64,000 bases of DNA, taken from positions 1 to 64,000 of the forward strand of contig DAOLIT010000019.1 of the NCBI GenBank assembly GCA_035328405.1, in the 5' to 3' direction. Positions 34,272 to 42,835 of this stretch are shown in pieces (position 1 is the stretch's first letter; the number at the start of each line of letters is the position of its first letter). Source of the DNA: JAEUKA01 sp035328405. GTDB taxonomy: Bacteria > Myxococcota_A > Polyangia > Palsa-1104 > JAEUJZ01. Under the pieces are notes generated by a model, which saw only the letters and a list, made by a program, of their open reading frames with translations, ran no database searches and was not told where the DNA came from. The translations under genes were made by a program, and so were the position numbers.

Positions 34272-35720
34272 ATGACTAGACGCGCACAAGTTTTTCCGAA
34301 GCTTTGCCGAAGGCGATTGGCCTGGTTGGTGTTTCTGCTGTTGTGTGTGCAGCGCCGGGTTGCGGATGCGCGGACGTTTGCCCAGCAGTTTGAGCGAATC
34401 AAACAGGTGGCAACCAAGGAGCAACTGTATCGGCTGCTCTATGCCATGCCAAAAGGCGGCGATCTTCATCAACACTTCAATTTATCCAATTTTGCCGAAA
34501 CGTGGCTATCACTCGCGATAGATCCGAAAGTGGCGCGAAAGAATGCATTTTACACACGAGCTCGCCCGCGTGATTGCCCGAACAGTCCATCCTCGTCAGT
34601 CGCCATACCGAGATATTCTACAATTCAGCAATCCTATCTGGATGCTTTGCCGCAATGTCAGAAAGAAGAATATGTCGCCTTGCCTGGGTTGTCTCCGGCA
34701 GAAAAGGCGCAGTTTCTTTCTAGCTTGAAGCTGGATCGCGATGAAGAAGGCCGCCAGGAATTTTTCGATGCAATCGGTCAACGCATAGGAGACATGGGCA
34801 AAGATCCGAATGTTGCCGGTGCAGCTCTTGTAGATAACATGCGGCATTTTGCAACCGAGGGTGTTCGCTATATCGAAGTTTCTGTGGTTGGCCCGAAGTT
34901 TATTGATGTATATGGTCAACCCATTCCTGTCGATCGTGGTGTGCAGATTTTGCGCGACCGCTTGATGATGCCTGATGCGGTGGCGACAGGCCTAACGGTG
35001 CGATTTCTGGCCACGACCATTCGGCATCATCCCGATGCTGAAACCCAGATAGAAAAAGCGTATGAACTTGTTGTAAAGCATCGCGACCTATTCGTTGGGA
35101 TCAATATGGCGGGCCGTGAAGATGATGGTCGGGGTCATGCGCTGCGTTTTGTGGATGTTTTTCGTCGGATGAGGGCGCAGCACAGCAATGTTTCCCTGGC
35201 GTTGCATGCGGGAGAGAGCGAAGCGCCCGGCACGCAGGTCAAGGATACGTTGCTTTTGGGCGCAAATCGAATTGGGCATGCAACCAACTTGCTGTCAGAT
35301 TCTGCAACTGTGCTGCTTTTGCGCGGGAATCGGTATTTGCTTGAAAGTTCGCTTTTGTCCAATCAGCTTTTGAAATATGTTCCTGACATTAGGATGCACC
35401 CCTTTCCCGAGTTTTTGCGCCTTGGGATTCCGGTGAGTCTAAATACCGATGACCGTGGCGCGTGGGATTCCAATCTTACGGACGAATTCTTCGCGGCTGT
35501 GACGTATTTCAATCTGTCGTGGGAAGAAATCATCATGCTGAATCGAAACTCGTTGCAACACGCCTTTGTAGATACACCGACGAAAGAGAGATTGTTGCGA
35601 GAATTTGAACAAGCGATGCGGAGATTTGAACTTAGCTTGATTGGTGATGACTGGGCGGAGAAATTGAAAAAAATGAACGTAACGCCATCTGGTTATGCAC
35701 GCAGAAAATTTGGACTTTGA
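34272..35720 (+). CDS. secreted adenosine deaminase-like protein (ADGF/ADA2-like)
   Basis: A 482-residue amidohydrolase with an N-terminal signal (LAWLVFLLLC, about residues 15-27). Catalytic motifs of the adenosine/AMP deaminase family are present: MPKGGDLHQHF (zinc-binding HxH), LHAGESEAPG, RIGHATNLL with the catalytic His, and SLNTDDRG with the Asp pair. One deviation is that the glycine of the HxHxxG region is replaced (HQHFNLS). The likely reaction is extracellular or periplasmic deamination of adenosine or a related nucleoside; the true substrate is unknown. Codon use is visibly more AT-rich than in flanking genes. It follows tRNA-Glu and is convergent with the AroDE gene, 7 nt apart. 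Confidence 0.85.
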   Translation: MTRRAQVFPKLCRRRLAWLVFLLLCVQRRVADARTFAQQFERIKQVATKEQLYRLLYAMPKGGDLHQHFNLSNFAETWLSLAIDPKVARKNAFYTRARPRDCPNSPSSSVAIPRYSTIQQSYLDALPQCQKEEYVALPGLSPAEKAQFLSSLKLDRDEEGRQEFFDAIGQRIGDMGKDPNVAGAALVDNMRHFATEGVRYIEVSVVGPKFIDVYGQPIPVDRGVQILRDRLMMPDAVATGLTVRFLATTIRHHPDAETQIEKAYELVVKHRDLFVGINMAGREDDGRGHALRFVDVFRRMRAQHSNVSLALHAGESEAPGTQVKDTLLLGANRIGHATNLLSDSATVLLLRGNRYLLESSLLSNQLLKYVPDIRMHPFPEFLRLGIPVSLNTDDRGAWDSNLTDEFFAAVTYFNLSWEEIIMLNRNSLQHAFVDTPTKERLLREFEQAMRRFELSLIGDDWAEKLKKMNVTPSGYARRKFGL

Positions 35721-35727
35721 GGCTAGG

Positions 35728-37239
35728 CTACAAAAGATCACTCAAAAGGTTTTTCCAAAAAGCCTGTTGTGCGTCTGCTTGTGCTTCAAAAAATAGGCTG
35801 CCATCCACATATCTCGCATCTGTTTTTTCTGCGTATTCCCGTCCAGGCGAATCCGTTGCGTAGTTCAAATCAAACACGACACGCGGCGGAGGCAGGTCTT
35901 TCGGGAACGTCACGAAACGATTGCGTCCCACGGACCAAACCAACACAGCGCAAACTGTTGGATCGCTAGGCGATAACTCACGCGGTCGGCCTGTGCGTGC
36001 CGAGAGGAACAGCGCGTTTGGCCACACGGTTTTCAAGAGCGAAAGAAGTCCGCCTCCGCCGAAAACAGCGATGGGCAATGAAGGGTCGTTTCCCAATGCG
36101 TCTTTGTGTTCTTGAACAAAAACCTCCCACGCGGCTCGCAAACCAACGCCATCAGTGGTCGCTCCGATGAATTGGCCAATGCTGTTTACAGCACAGGTGT
36201 TGCCGGCATCCTGTGGATCGCGCGCGTCCAGAATGTTCCACTGCCCTCCGAATCCTCCGAACCGGTCAATCGATGTTCGCAACCAGGGCTTGAGCGGCGA
36301 AGTCACGGCAGCGGCACGCAGCCCCAGGTCGCGCAATGTCCGAAGCAAACCCTCGTCGCGCAAATCCTGGGGAACAATTCGCACTTTGAACACAGGCAGA
36401 CCATATCGCGCAAAAAACGTGCGGTGGTAAGTCGGTGTGCGACTGTGTTCCACGGGATCGCCCAAAATCGCCGCGAACGGAATGTGCGTGGTGGTCGGAA
36501 GTGGGATTTCGGCCCGCGTGGCCCATTCCTCGAACGTCGGTTGGTCGAGGACTTCGTGCGTTTCGGGCGAACGCACAAAATTGAGAAGCATCGATCCAGC
36601 GCGCAACAGACGGTAGAAACGAAAACGCGCCCCGCCCGATACGTCCATCGGCAAAAAGATTCGTCGATCCGGCGCTTCCAATTGCCAGTTGTGGCCGACG
36701 CAAAGTTCGGCCATGTCGTGGATGGGGAGCGCAACTTTCAGCACAAAGTCGCCTCCAAAGTCGCGCGCCAGCCGGGCAAGCTGCTGGGCCAACGTTTGGT
36801 CCGGCGTCCGTGTGTGACAAGAAACCACACGCACGCACTCTGGGTTGTCGAACGCCCCGAGTCCTTCGACCGCGTGGTTGGAAGACCGAAAAAGAGCCTC
36901 GGGTGGGCGACCTAGCTCAAGCGCAAAGTCGAGAGCGGTTGGCGCGACCCGTTGTACCAGCAACGCCGCGTCGTTTCGGCTTCTGCGCAAACTGAGAAGT
37001 CGCTGCGATGCAGGCAGTTGTTCCGCTAACCCGACGAGCGCGTCGTCCGGCCAAAGGTCGTCTCGCAATTCAACGAAGCGCAGCCCGCGTTGGCACAGCG
37101 TGACTGCATCGGAAAGCGTGTCCGACAGCGTTTGGTTTGGAACTGGGCGCAAACAGAACGACGCGCCCGACAGGTTTTGTGACACAGACAAGGAAGAACA
37201 CAGCACGTTTGTGAGTGAGGTGTGTACAACACAATTCAC
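35728..37239 (-). CDS. aroDE: fused 3-dehydroquinate dehydratase/shikimate dehydrogenase
   Basis: A two-domain shikimate-pathway enzyme of about 500 residues. The N-terminal half is a type I dehydroquinase, with GLRFVELRDDLW, the VVSCHTRTPD catalytic-His region and VLKVALP with the Schiff-base Lys. The C-terminal half is a shikimate dehydrogenase, with FAAILGDPVEHSRTPTYH, AVTSPLKPWL with the catalytic Lys, AVNSIGQFIGATTDGVG with the Asp, and a Gly-rich NADP loop that reads FGGGGLL rather than GAGGA. The order matches plant-type and some bacterial fusions. The start is uncertain: GTG 37239 is used; GTG 37206 is also possible, and the open frame continues upstream without family character. No other aro gene is nearby. 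Confidence 0.85.
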   Translation of the reverse strand: MNCVVHTSLTNVLCSSLSVSQNLSGASFCLRPVPNQTLSDTLSDAVTLCQRGLRFVELRDDLWPDDALVGLAEQLPASQRLLSLRRSRNDAALLVQRVAPTALDFALELGRPPEALFRSSNHAVEGLGAFDNPECVRVVSCHTRTPDQTLAQQLARLARDFGGDFVLKVALPIHDMAELCVGHNWQLEAPDRRIFLPMDVSGGARFRFYRLLRAGSMLLNFVRSPETHEVLDQPTFEEWATRAEIPLPTTTHIPFAAILGDPVEHSRTPTYHRTFFARYGLPVFKVRIVPQDLRDEGLLRTLRDLGLRAAAVTSPLKPWLRTSIDRFGGFGGQWNILDARDPQDAGNTCAVNSIGQFIGATTDGVGLRAAWEVFVQEHKDALGNDPSLPIAVFGGGGLLSLLKTVWPNALFLSARTGRPRELSPSDPTVCAVLVWSVGRNRFVTFPKDLPPPRVVFDLNYATDSPGREYAEKTDARYVDGSLFFEAQADAQQAFWKNLLSDLL

Positions 37240-37367
37240 GCTTACGTCTTGCGCTAAGTCCGCCCTTTCACACGAGTTGGGGCCTGAAATTGACGACCCT
37301 TTTTGAAACCTATTTTCTCGACGAAAAAGTTTGCTCGGGGACAAGGCTTGAGCGGATACTGCCGCCC

Positions 37368-38393
37368 ATGTGGTTTCGGGCAATGAGGCGACTTTTGCTG
37401 ACCCTGGGAGCGGCTGTACTTGTGTGCGGCCTTGCGTGTGCGGCCCAGGGGACATGCAAACCCAGCAGCAAGAAAGCCGCAGTGTCGGAAAACGGAAAAC
37501 GAGCGAGCAAAAAGAAACAGTCTCGTCGATTGCGGGAACGCTTGATTCCGACGTATGCACGAAACGGCTTGCCGAACATTCAGGCTCGGGCGGCAGTGGT
37601 GGTCGATTTGACGACAGGTCAACCGCTGTTTCAAAAAAACCCGGACGAGGTACGGCCCATCGCGTCGATTTCCAAACTCTTGGCGATGCTCGTGGTGCTG
37701 GACCACAAACTGAACTTCGAGGCGGCCAGCACGATTTCTCAGGACGACGCTCGACGCACGGTGCGTGGGGCGAAGTCTCGGCTTTTGGTTGGATTTGCGT
37801 TGTCGAACCGCGATTTGTTTCACGCGGCGCTCATGGCGTCGGACAATCGGGCAGTGCTCGCGCTTGGACGATCGGTCGGGCTGTCTCCGACGGAGTTTGC
37901 GAGGGAAATGACGGCCAAAGCGCAGAGTCTGGGTTTGCGAAAAACGACGTTTCACGATCCGACTGGGCTCGATTACGGCAATGTTTCGTCTCCGCGCGAG
38001 ACGGTGGCGATGCTGCTGGCGGCGCTCAAAAATCCGTTGATTGCCAAAGCGGTCAAGACACGCACCTACGTTGCAAAAACGCTGGGTGCGAAAAAGCGCA
38101 CGATTGACTACAGCAACACAGATGTGTTGCTTGCGTCGAGGCATGAAATTTTCGGCGGAAAAACCGGATACAACGACCAGGCCGGGTATTGCTTGGTGGT
38201 GGCGGCGCGGATTGCTGGAGCGGCGGGAAAAAGCAAAGAAGTCGCGATGGCTTTTTTGGGTGAGGAGGGAAAAATGACGCGGTTTGCGGATTTTGGGCGC
38301 ACGGCACAGTGGCTGGTCGAGAAACATCTGGCAGAACCCGCTCAAAAAAGCGCAAAACTTGCGGCGGCCACTCGACGAGCGAGAACGCGATGA
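37368..38393 (+). CDS. D-alanyl-D-alanine peptidase (S11, PBP7/DacA-like)
   Basis: A 341-residue penicillin-binding peptidase acting on peptidoglycan in the periplasm. A signal peptide (about 7-26) is followed by a basic linker. The S11 motifs are SxxK at Ser100-Lys103 (ASISKLL), SDN at 158-160 (MASDNRAVLAL) and KTG in FGGKTGYND. FHDPTGLDYGN is the D,D-endopeptidase PBP7-like segment. No C-terminal amphipathic anchor is clear, which fits PBP7/PbpG rather than DacA. ATG 37368 or 37383 both give a signal peptide. Its stop overlaps the M28 peptidase start by 4 nt (ATGA). Confidence 0.9.
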   Translation: MWFRAMRRLLLTLGAAVLVCGLACAAQGTCKPSSKKAAVSENGKRASKKKQSRRLRERLIPTYARNGLPNIQARAAVVVDLTTGQPLFQKNPDEVRPIASISKLLAMLVVLDHKLNFEAASTISQDDARRTVRGAKSRLLVGFALSNRDLFHAALMASDNRAVLALGRSVGLSPTEFAREMTAKAQSLGLRKTTFHDPTGLDYGNVSSPRETVAMLLAALKNPLIAKAVKTRTYVAKTLGAKKRTIDYSNTDVLLASRHEIFGGKTGYNDQAGYCLVVAARIAGAAGKSKEVAMAFLGEEGKMTRFADFGRTAQWLVEKHLAEPAQKSAKLAAATRRARTR

Positions 38394-39769
38394 CGCGCTT
38401 TGCGCTGGGGTGTGTTTTTTCAGCGTTGCTCGCTCCGGGGTTTGTGTGTGCGGAAGAAGGCAGCGGGCGGCTGCAAGGCGCTGCGCAGCCGCTTGTTTCG
38501 GCGCGTGAAGTCTCGCCGAAGTTGCGCGAGGTTGCGAAAAGCCTGATCGAGACGCTGACGCAGGACAAGCGAATGTATCCCCGACTCGTCACGCTGTGCG
38601 ACCGATTTGGCCCGCGCCTTTCGGGCAGCGCGAACCTGGAACGCGCGATCGATTGGGTGCTCGCAGAGATGGTTCGCGATGGACTGAACAACGCACACGG
38701 CGAGCCGGTGATGGTGCCGCGATGGGTCCGGCAAAAAGAGCAGTTGTCGCTGCTCCAGCCGTCGCAAGAAACGCTGCCAGTATTGGGCTTCGGCGGGACG
38801 GTGCCGACGCCGGCGGAAGGCGTGACTGGCAACATTTTGGTAGTGAATCGGGTTGAGGAACTTATGCCAGGCAGCGCGACGGGAAGAATTGTGCTGTTTG
38901 CCGCTCCGTTTGTTTCGTATGAGCAAAATGTTCCGCTGCGTATTTTCGGGGCAAATGCGGCAGCGCAGGCGGGGGCCAAGGCTGCGCTTCTTCGATCCCT
39001 GACGCCGCAGTCGCTCGGTACGCCTCACACGGGCGTTACGGCCTATAAACCCGGCATTCCCCAAATCCCGTTTGCGGCCATCACCACCGAAGACGCGGAT
39101 CGGTTGGCGCGACTGGCACGGGCCGGTGTGCCGATTGAAGCGAAGTTGTTTTTGCAAAACCAAGACCTTCCGCCGTCTCCATCACGAAACATCGTGGCCG
39201 AAGTGCGAGGTCGGGTACATCCCGAGGAAGTCGTTGTGTTCGGCTGCCACTTGGATTCGTGGGATGTGGGGCAAGGTGCGCATGACGATGGGGGAAATTG
39301 TGTTGCGGCGTGGCATGCGCTGGTTGCGCTGCAAAAACACAGACCGGCAAAAACGGTGCGCTTGGTGATGTGGGTCAATGAAGAAAATGGCCTGGCCGGC
39401 GCAAAGGCTTACGCGAAGCAGCACGCGCACGAAAAACATGTGCTCGGTGTGGAAGCGGACGCGGGTGTTTTTCGACCGACTGGTTGGTCCTTTTCGGGAA
39501 GCGAAGTTGCCAAAGCGAAAGTTCAACAAGCGGCGTCCCTGTTGGGGTCGATGTCGGCTGCGGCAGTGGAGTCTCCCGGTGGCGGGACCGATTTGCGTCC
39601 GCTCGCCGAAAAGGGAGTGCCCGTGGTCGGGCTCAGCGTCGCGGGCGATCGCTATTTTGTGTATCACCATTCGGCAGCAGACACGGTGGACAAGGTGAAC
39701 CCAGCCGACCTCGGTCAAGTGGCGGCGGCGCTCGCGGTGTTTGTTTATGGGGCGTCGGAACTGTTTTAG
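38390..39769 (+). CDS. secreted M28-family metallopeptidase
   Basis: A 459-residue exported zinc peptidase (signal about 1-21). It has the M28 ligands: GCHLDSWDVGQGAHDDGGN (His-x-Asp and bridging Asp), WVNEENGLAG (catalytic and metal Glu), VEADAG (Asp) and YHHSAADTVDKVN (His). The long region before the peptidase domain contains a PA-like insert (VEELMPGSATGRIVLFAAPF). It is most like the PgcP/glutamate carboxypeptidase-II-like bacterial aminopeptidases. ATG 38390 overlaps the D,D-peptidase stop, so both envelope peptidases are co-translated. Confidence 0.9.
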   Translation: MTRFALGCVFSALLAPGFVCAEEGSGRLQGAAQPLVSAREVSPKLREVAKSLIETLTQDKRMYPRLVTLCDRFGPRLSGSANLERAIDWVLAEMVRDGLNNAHGEPVMVPRWVRQKEQLSLLQPSQETLPVLGFGGTVPTPAEGVTGNILVVNRVEELMPGSATGRIVLFAAPFVSYEQNVPLRIFGANAAAQAGAKAALLRSLTPQSLGTPHTGVTAYKPGIPQIPFAAITTEDADRLARLARAGVPIEAKLFLQNQDLPPSPSRNIVAEVRGRVHPEEVVVFGCHLDSWDVGQGAHDDGGNCVAAWHALVALQKHRPAKTVRLVMWVNEENGLAGAKAYAKQHAHEKHVLGVEADAGVFRPTGWSFSGSEVAKAKVQQAASLLGSMSAAAVESPGGGTDLRPLAEKGVPVVGLSVAGDRYFVYHHSAADTVDKVNPADLGQVAAALAVFVYGASELF

Positions 39770-39824
39770 AGCAGGCTGATGTCGATGGCGGGCCGGGTTT
39801 GGTTCGGTCGCAAGACAGAGTGAG

Positions 39825-42047
39825 CTACTTCACGATTTCGACGGCGAGGCCGTCAGCCAGTTCTGCCGTAACAGGATGAACGACCTGTTCACCCGACGCG
39901 ATCCCGGTTGCGAAAATGGTCTCTTCGCTTCGGTCGAGCACCGTCACGGACACAGCGGTCAACTTGCCCTCTTTGACCACGAACACTTTGCTTCCATCTC
40001 GAAGCGCAGAAGCTGGCAACGAAGCAACTTGCGGGAGCTTGGCCTTTTCCACCATCAGCTCGTCGCCGTCCTTCACCGTCGCGTCTTTTGGCAAATCAAT
40101 GACGACGGTGGTTTGTGCATCTTGCTTTCGGACCGTGCGAACCGACCCACTGAACGCGGTCTTCTTGTCGCTGCTCGAAAGCGCAATGGTTTGTCCTGCC
40201 GTCAGCGAGGTCGTTTCCGTCGCTCCAATCACGAGTTCCGCCACGAGACCTTTGGAAGAAACGGCGACGATCTCGGTCTCTGCCTCGACCGTTTGCCCTT
40301 CCTTGACCATGACTTTGGTTACCAATACTTCCTTGTCAGCGACGAGGCGGGCCGCCTTGGCCTGGCTTTCCAACTGGGCCAGCGAGGCCTGCTTCTCGTC
40401 GATTTTGGCTTGCAGATCAGATGCGGCTTTTCCCTTCAAACGGCCCGACTCGAGTTTTTTTTTGAGCCCCTCGATGGCTTTTTCCGCATCGGCCCGACTC
40501 TTTTGTGCTTGCGCAAAAGCCTCAAGTTCGACGAGCGACTCACCCGCAGCCACGTCTTTGCCTTCGGTGGCCACGTTCGCAACTTTTCCGGCGGAACCGA
40601 TCTTCATCACCGCAGGCTCGGACTTCTTGACCTTGGCCAGCGTTGGGAATTGACGCGACACCGTTTCGACGACCACCGGAACTGTTCGCACCGACGTTCG
40701 TTTTTCCAGGAATTGCCTTCCCACGAACCAATACGCCGCCCCGCCAATCGCCAAAAGCAGAATAAAAACCACGAGCCATTTGCCGCCGCCGCCACTTTCC
40801 TTTTCGGTGCTTTGTGCGACCACTGCTTGCACGGGAGGCTCGACGGGTTTTGCGATCTCGACGGGCTTCGGAGGCTCGACGGGTTTTGCGATCTCGACGG
40901 GCTTCGGAGGCTCGACGGGTTTTGCGATCTCGACGGGCTTCGGAGGCGATTCCACTTGAATGGGAACCACTGGGGCTTTTGGGGCGTCTGCCGCAGGCTC
41001 GCCGCGAGTCGCTTCCATCACCTCGTTCAGCAGAGCACTTGCGGCAGCCAAACCCGCATCGACGGGCTTGTCTGGCTGAGCAGATGGAATTGCAGACGGT
41101 GCATCGATCGGCGGAGGCAGGGAATCCAACGCCTCTTGCAAAACGGCTCTCGAAGCGGCTGGCGCGACCGAGGGAACCGCTTTGGCTGGCGGCGGCGTCG
41201 GCTTGGCCGGGGGCTCAGCGAGCGCGGCTTTCGAGGCTGCTTCCGGTGTGGGCCGAGTCGGGGGACGCAGCGGCAGAATCGGTGTTCCCATTCGATCGTC
41301 GTCATCACGCGCTTGGGTCCGGCGAACGGGTTCGATCGGTTTGATTTGCGGCTCAGCAGGCTTTTGCGGCGGAGCGAGCTTCATCGGTTCCGCGACGGGA
41401 ACCGGTTTGGCTGCGATGACATCAGGGATCTTGGTCGGTGTTACTGGCGGGACGCTGCGTTTTTCCGCTGGTTTTTCCGCCAGCTTTTCTGTCGGCTTCT
41501 CAATCGGTTTTTCAGTCGGTTTTNNNNNNNNNNNNNNNNNNNNNNNNNNNNNNNNNNNNNNNNNNNNNNNNNNNNNNNNNNNNNNNNNNNNNNNNNNNNN
41601 NNNNNNNNNNNNNNNNNNNNNNNTCGGTTTTTCAGTCGGTTTTGTCGCAGCCACGGGCTTCTCAGTCGGTTTCGACGAGGCCGGACTTACATACACTGGG
41701 GCCACCAGACCCGCTGCTTGAAGGTACGCAGTGGCCCACAGTACACCTGGAATCTTGCCAGGTTGAGCGACGACCCCTTCAAGCAGGCCCAAGTGGCCGA
41801 GTCGCTCGGCATACACTTTCAGGTCATCGACGGAAGCAGAAAGCTTCAATTCGGTTTCTGCCTGCTTGCAGATGTCTTCCAGGCTGCGATTTCCGTCGAA
41901 CTTCAGGGCCAGCAACCCTTCAAAATCAAACAACCGCAGAACCCCACCGCTCTTTGGATCGCTCACATCGAAATAGAGCACCCCTTGCGCATCTTCAACG
42001 GCATCGAAGCGCAGATCGGAGCGAAGTCTGGGCGTTGTGATCGACAT
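39825..42047 (-). CDS. PqqD-like domain, repeat linker, membrane helix and HlyD-like adaptor domain
   Basis: A fusion protein of about 740 residues (exact length unknown because of the N-run). The N-terminus (about 1-110) is a PqqD/winged-helix-type domain (LYFDVSDPKSGGVLRLFDFEGLLALKFDGNRSLEDI). Next come a K-P-T-E repeat region broken by the gap, a Pro-rich disordered region, and three KPVEIAKPVEPP repeats. One transmembrane helix (WLVVFILLLAIGGAAYWFVG) leads to a periplasmic HlyD/MFP-like section: a lipoyl-type half (VANVATEGKDVAAGESLVELE), a coiled coil (EKAIEGLKKKLES...SQAKAARLV), the second lipoyl half and a beta-barrel. No exporter or ATPase gene is adjacent. It lies 3 nt downstream of mglA in the same operon. 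Its function is unknown. Confidence 0.72.
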   Translation of the reverse strand: MSITTPRLRSDLRFDAVEDAQGVLYFDVSDPKSGGVLRLFDFEGLLALKFDGNRSLEDICKQAETELKLSASVDDLKVYAERLGHLGLLEGVVAQPGKIPGVLWATAYLQAAGLVAPVYVSPASSKPTEKPVAATKPTEKPXXXXXXXXXXXXXXXXXXXXXXXXXXXXXXXXXXKPTEKPIEKPTEKLAEKPAEKRSVPPVTPTKIPDVIAAKPVPVAEPMKLAPPQKPAEPQIKPIEPVRRTQARDDDDRMGTPILPLRPPTRPTPEAASKAALAEPPAKPTPPPAKAVPSVAPAASRAVLQEALDSLPPPIDAPSAIPSAQPDKPVDAGLAAASALLNEVMEATRGEPAADAPKAPVVPIQVESPPKPVEIAKPVEPPKPVEIAKPVEPPKPVEIAKPVEPPVQAVVAQSTEKESGGGGKWLVVFILLLAIGGAAYWFVGRQFLEKRTSVRTVPVVVETVSRQFPTLAKVKKSEPAVMKIGSAGKVANVATEGKDVAAGESLVELEAFAQAQKSRADAEKAIEGLKKKLESGRLKGKAASDLQAKIDEKQASLAQLESQAKAARLVADKEVLVTKVMVKEGQTVEAETEIVAVSSKGLVAELVIGATETTSLTAGQTIALSSSDKKTAFSGSVRTVRKQDAQTTVVIDLPKDATVKDGDELMVEKAKLPQVASLPASALRDGSKVFVVKEGKLTAVSVTVLDRSEETIFATGIASGEQVVHPVTAELADGLAVEIVK
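40834..40947 (-). repeat. three perfect 36-nt tandem repeats
   Basis: Units at 40834-40869, 40870-40905 and 40906-40941 are identical and are followed by the first six bases of another unit. They encode the KPVEIAKPVEPP repeats of the fusion protein and are in frame (12 residues). Confidence 0.95.
41492..41644 (-). repeat. 12-nt repeat array (KPTE units) containing the assembly gap
   Basis: Twelve-base units of type TCGGTTTTTCAG (plus strand) begin at 41492, 41504 and 41516 before the N-run and at 41624 and 41636 after it. The last unit start before the gap and the first after it differ by exactly 108 bases, nine units, so the repeat phase is kept. In protein terms this is K-P-T-E repeated. 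Confidence 0.9.
41524..41623. other. assembly gap (100 N)
   Basis: One hundred undefined bases lie inside the 12-nt repeat array. The value 100 is a common default for gaps of unknown length. True repeat number and protein length are therefore unknown, although reading frame and repeat phase agree on both sides. Confidence 0.97.
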
Positions 42048-42050
42048 GGC

Positions 42051-42644
42051 TCAACCCTTTTTCTGGCCTTTTAGTTCGGTCAACACGAGCTTAGCAACCG
42101 CTTTGAGCGTTTCAAACACGCCATCGCCTTTGACGGCTATTGCCTCAAAGTCGGGGACGTTGTTTGGATTTAGCTCGCGGCGCAAATCTTCAACAGACAT
42201 CACGTTCGGCATATCCCGTTTGTTGTACTGAATCACAAACGGCATCTTGTCTACATTGTATCCAGCATCCACCAGATTCCCGCGAAGGTCTTCCAGGGAT
42301 TCAATGTTTGCTTCAAAACGAGCTTCTTGTGAATCTGCAACAAACACCACACCGTCCACGCTTTTTAAGATAAGCCGACGACTCGCTTCATAAAAGACTT
42401 GACCAGGAACCGTATAAAGGTGAAAACGGGTTTTGAAACCGCGTATTTCACCCAGCGAGAGCGGAAGAAAGTCGAAAAACAAAGTCCGTTCGGTTTCAGT
42501 GGCCAAAGAAATCATTTTTCCTTTGGCATCCGGATTCGTTTTATCGTAGATATGTTGGAGATTGGTGGTCTTGCCGCAAAGGCCAGGTCCATAATAGACC
42601 AGTTTGCAGTTGATTTCGCGTGAGCTGTAATTGATAAAGCTCAT
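42051..42644 (-). CDS. mglA: MglA-type Ras-like polarity GTPase
   Basis: A 197-residue small GTPase that in M. xanthus marks the leading cell pole and drives gliding and pilus polarity. The sequence is very close to MglA throughout: MSFINYSSREINCK start, P-loop GPGLCGKT (19-26), switch I region TERTLFFDFLPLSLGEI with Thr54, the MglA-specific TVPGQVFY (PGQ 80-82) in place of DxxG, and NKRD (141-144). ATG 42644 gives the exact family start; the frame extends 16 codons upstream without homology. mglB lies upstream in the same operon with a 191-nt spacer. The fusion-protein gene follows after 3 nt. Confidence 0.97.
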   Translation of the reverse strand: MSFINYSSREINCKLVYYGPGLCGKTTNLQHIYDKTNPDAKGKMISLATETERTLFFDFLPLSLGEIRGFKTRFHLYTVPGQVFYEASRRLILKSVDGVVFVADSQEARFEANIESLEDLRGNLVDAGYNVDKMPFVIQYNKRDMPNVMSVEDLRRELNPNNVPDFEAIAVKGDGVFETLKAVAKLVLTELKGQKKG

Positions 42645-42835
42645 CGTATATCCTGAATCCCGCTTGTATGCGAATCCTGGCGGACTATGCAAATACTGCT
42701 GACTGATGTCATGCGACTATCTGGAAGTGCCAGGAACTCCCCACGAACCGGGAAGAAACCAGACAGTGCTGCTTTCATCGCGCGACCTGCGCGACCACCA
42801 GAAGCCAGCAGTGGAAACCCACAACCACGCACGGC

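Noticed and set aside
34070..35720. Genomic island inserted at tRNA-Glu
   Set aside because: No integrase and no duplicated tRNA 3' end are visible; only one AT-richer gene is present, so the claim is kept as a suggestion only.
40834..41644. Clustered short repeats as a possible CRISPR
   Set aside because: Repeats are contiguous, in frame, without unique spacers, and encode K-P-x-E units.
39876..42074. 732-codon plus-strand frame across the PqqD/HlyD gene
   Set aside because: Composition is Arg/Phe/Leu-rich and passes through the N-run; the minus-strand product has real domains, so this is antisense.
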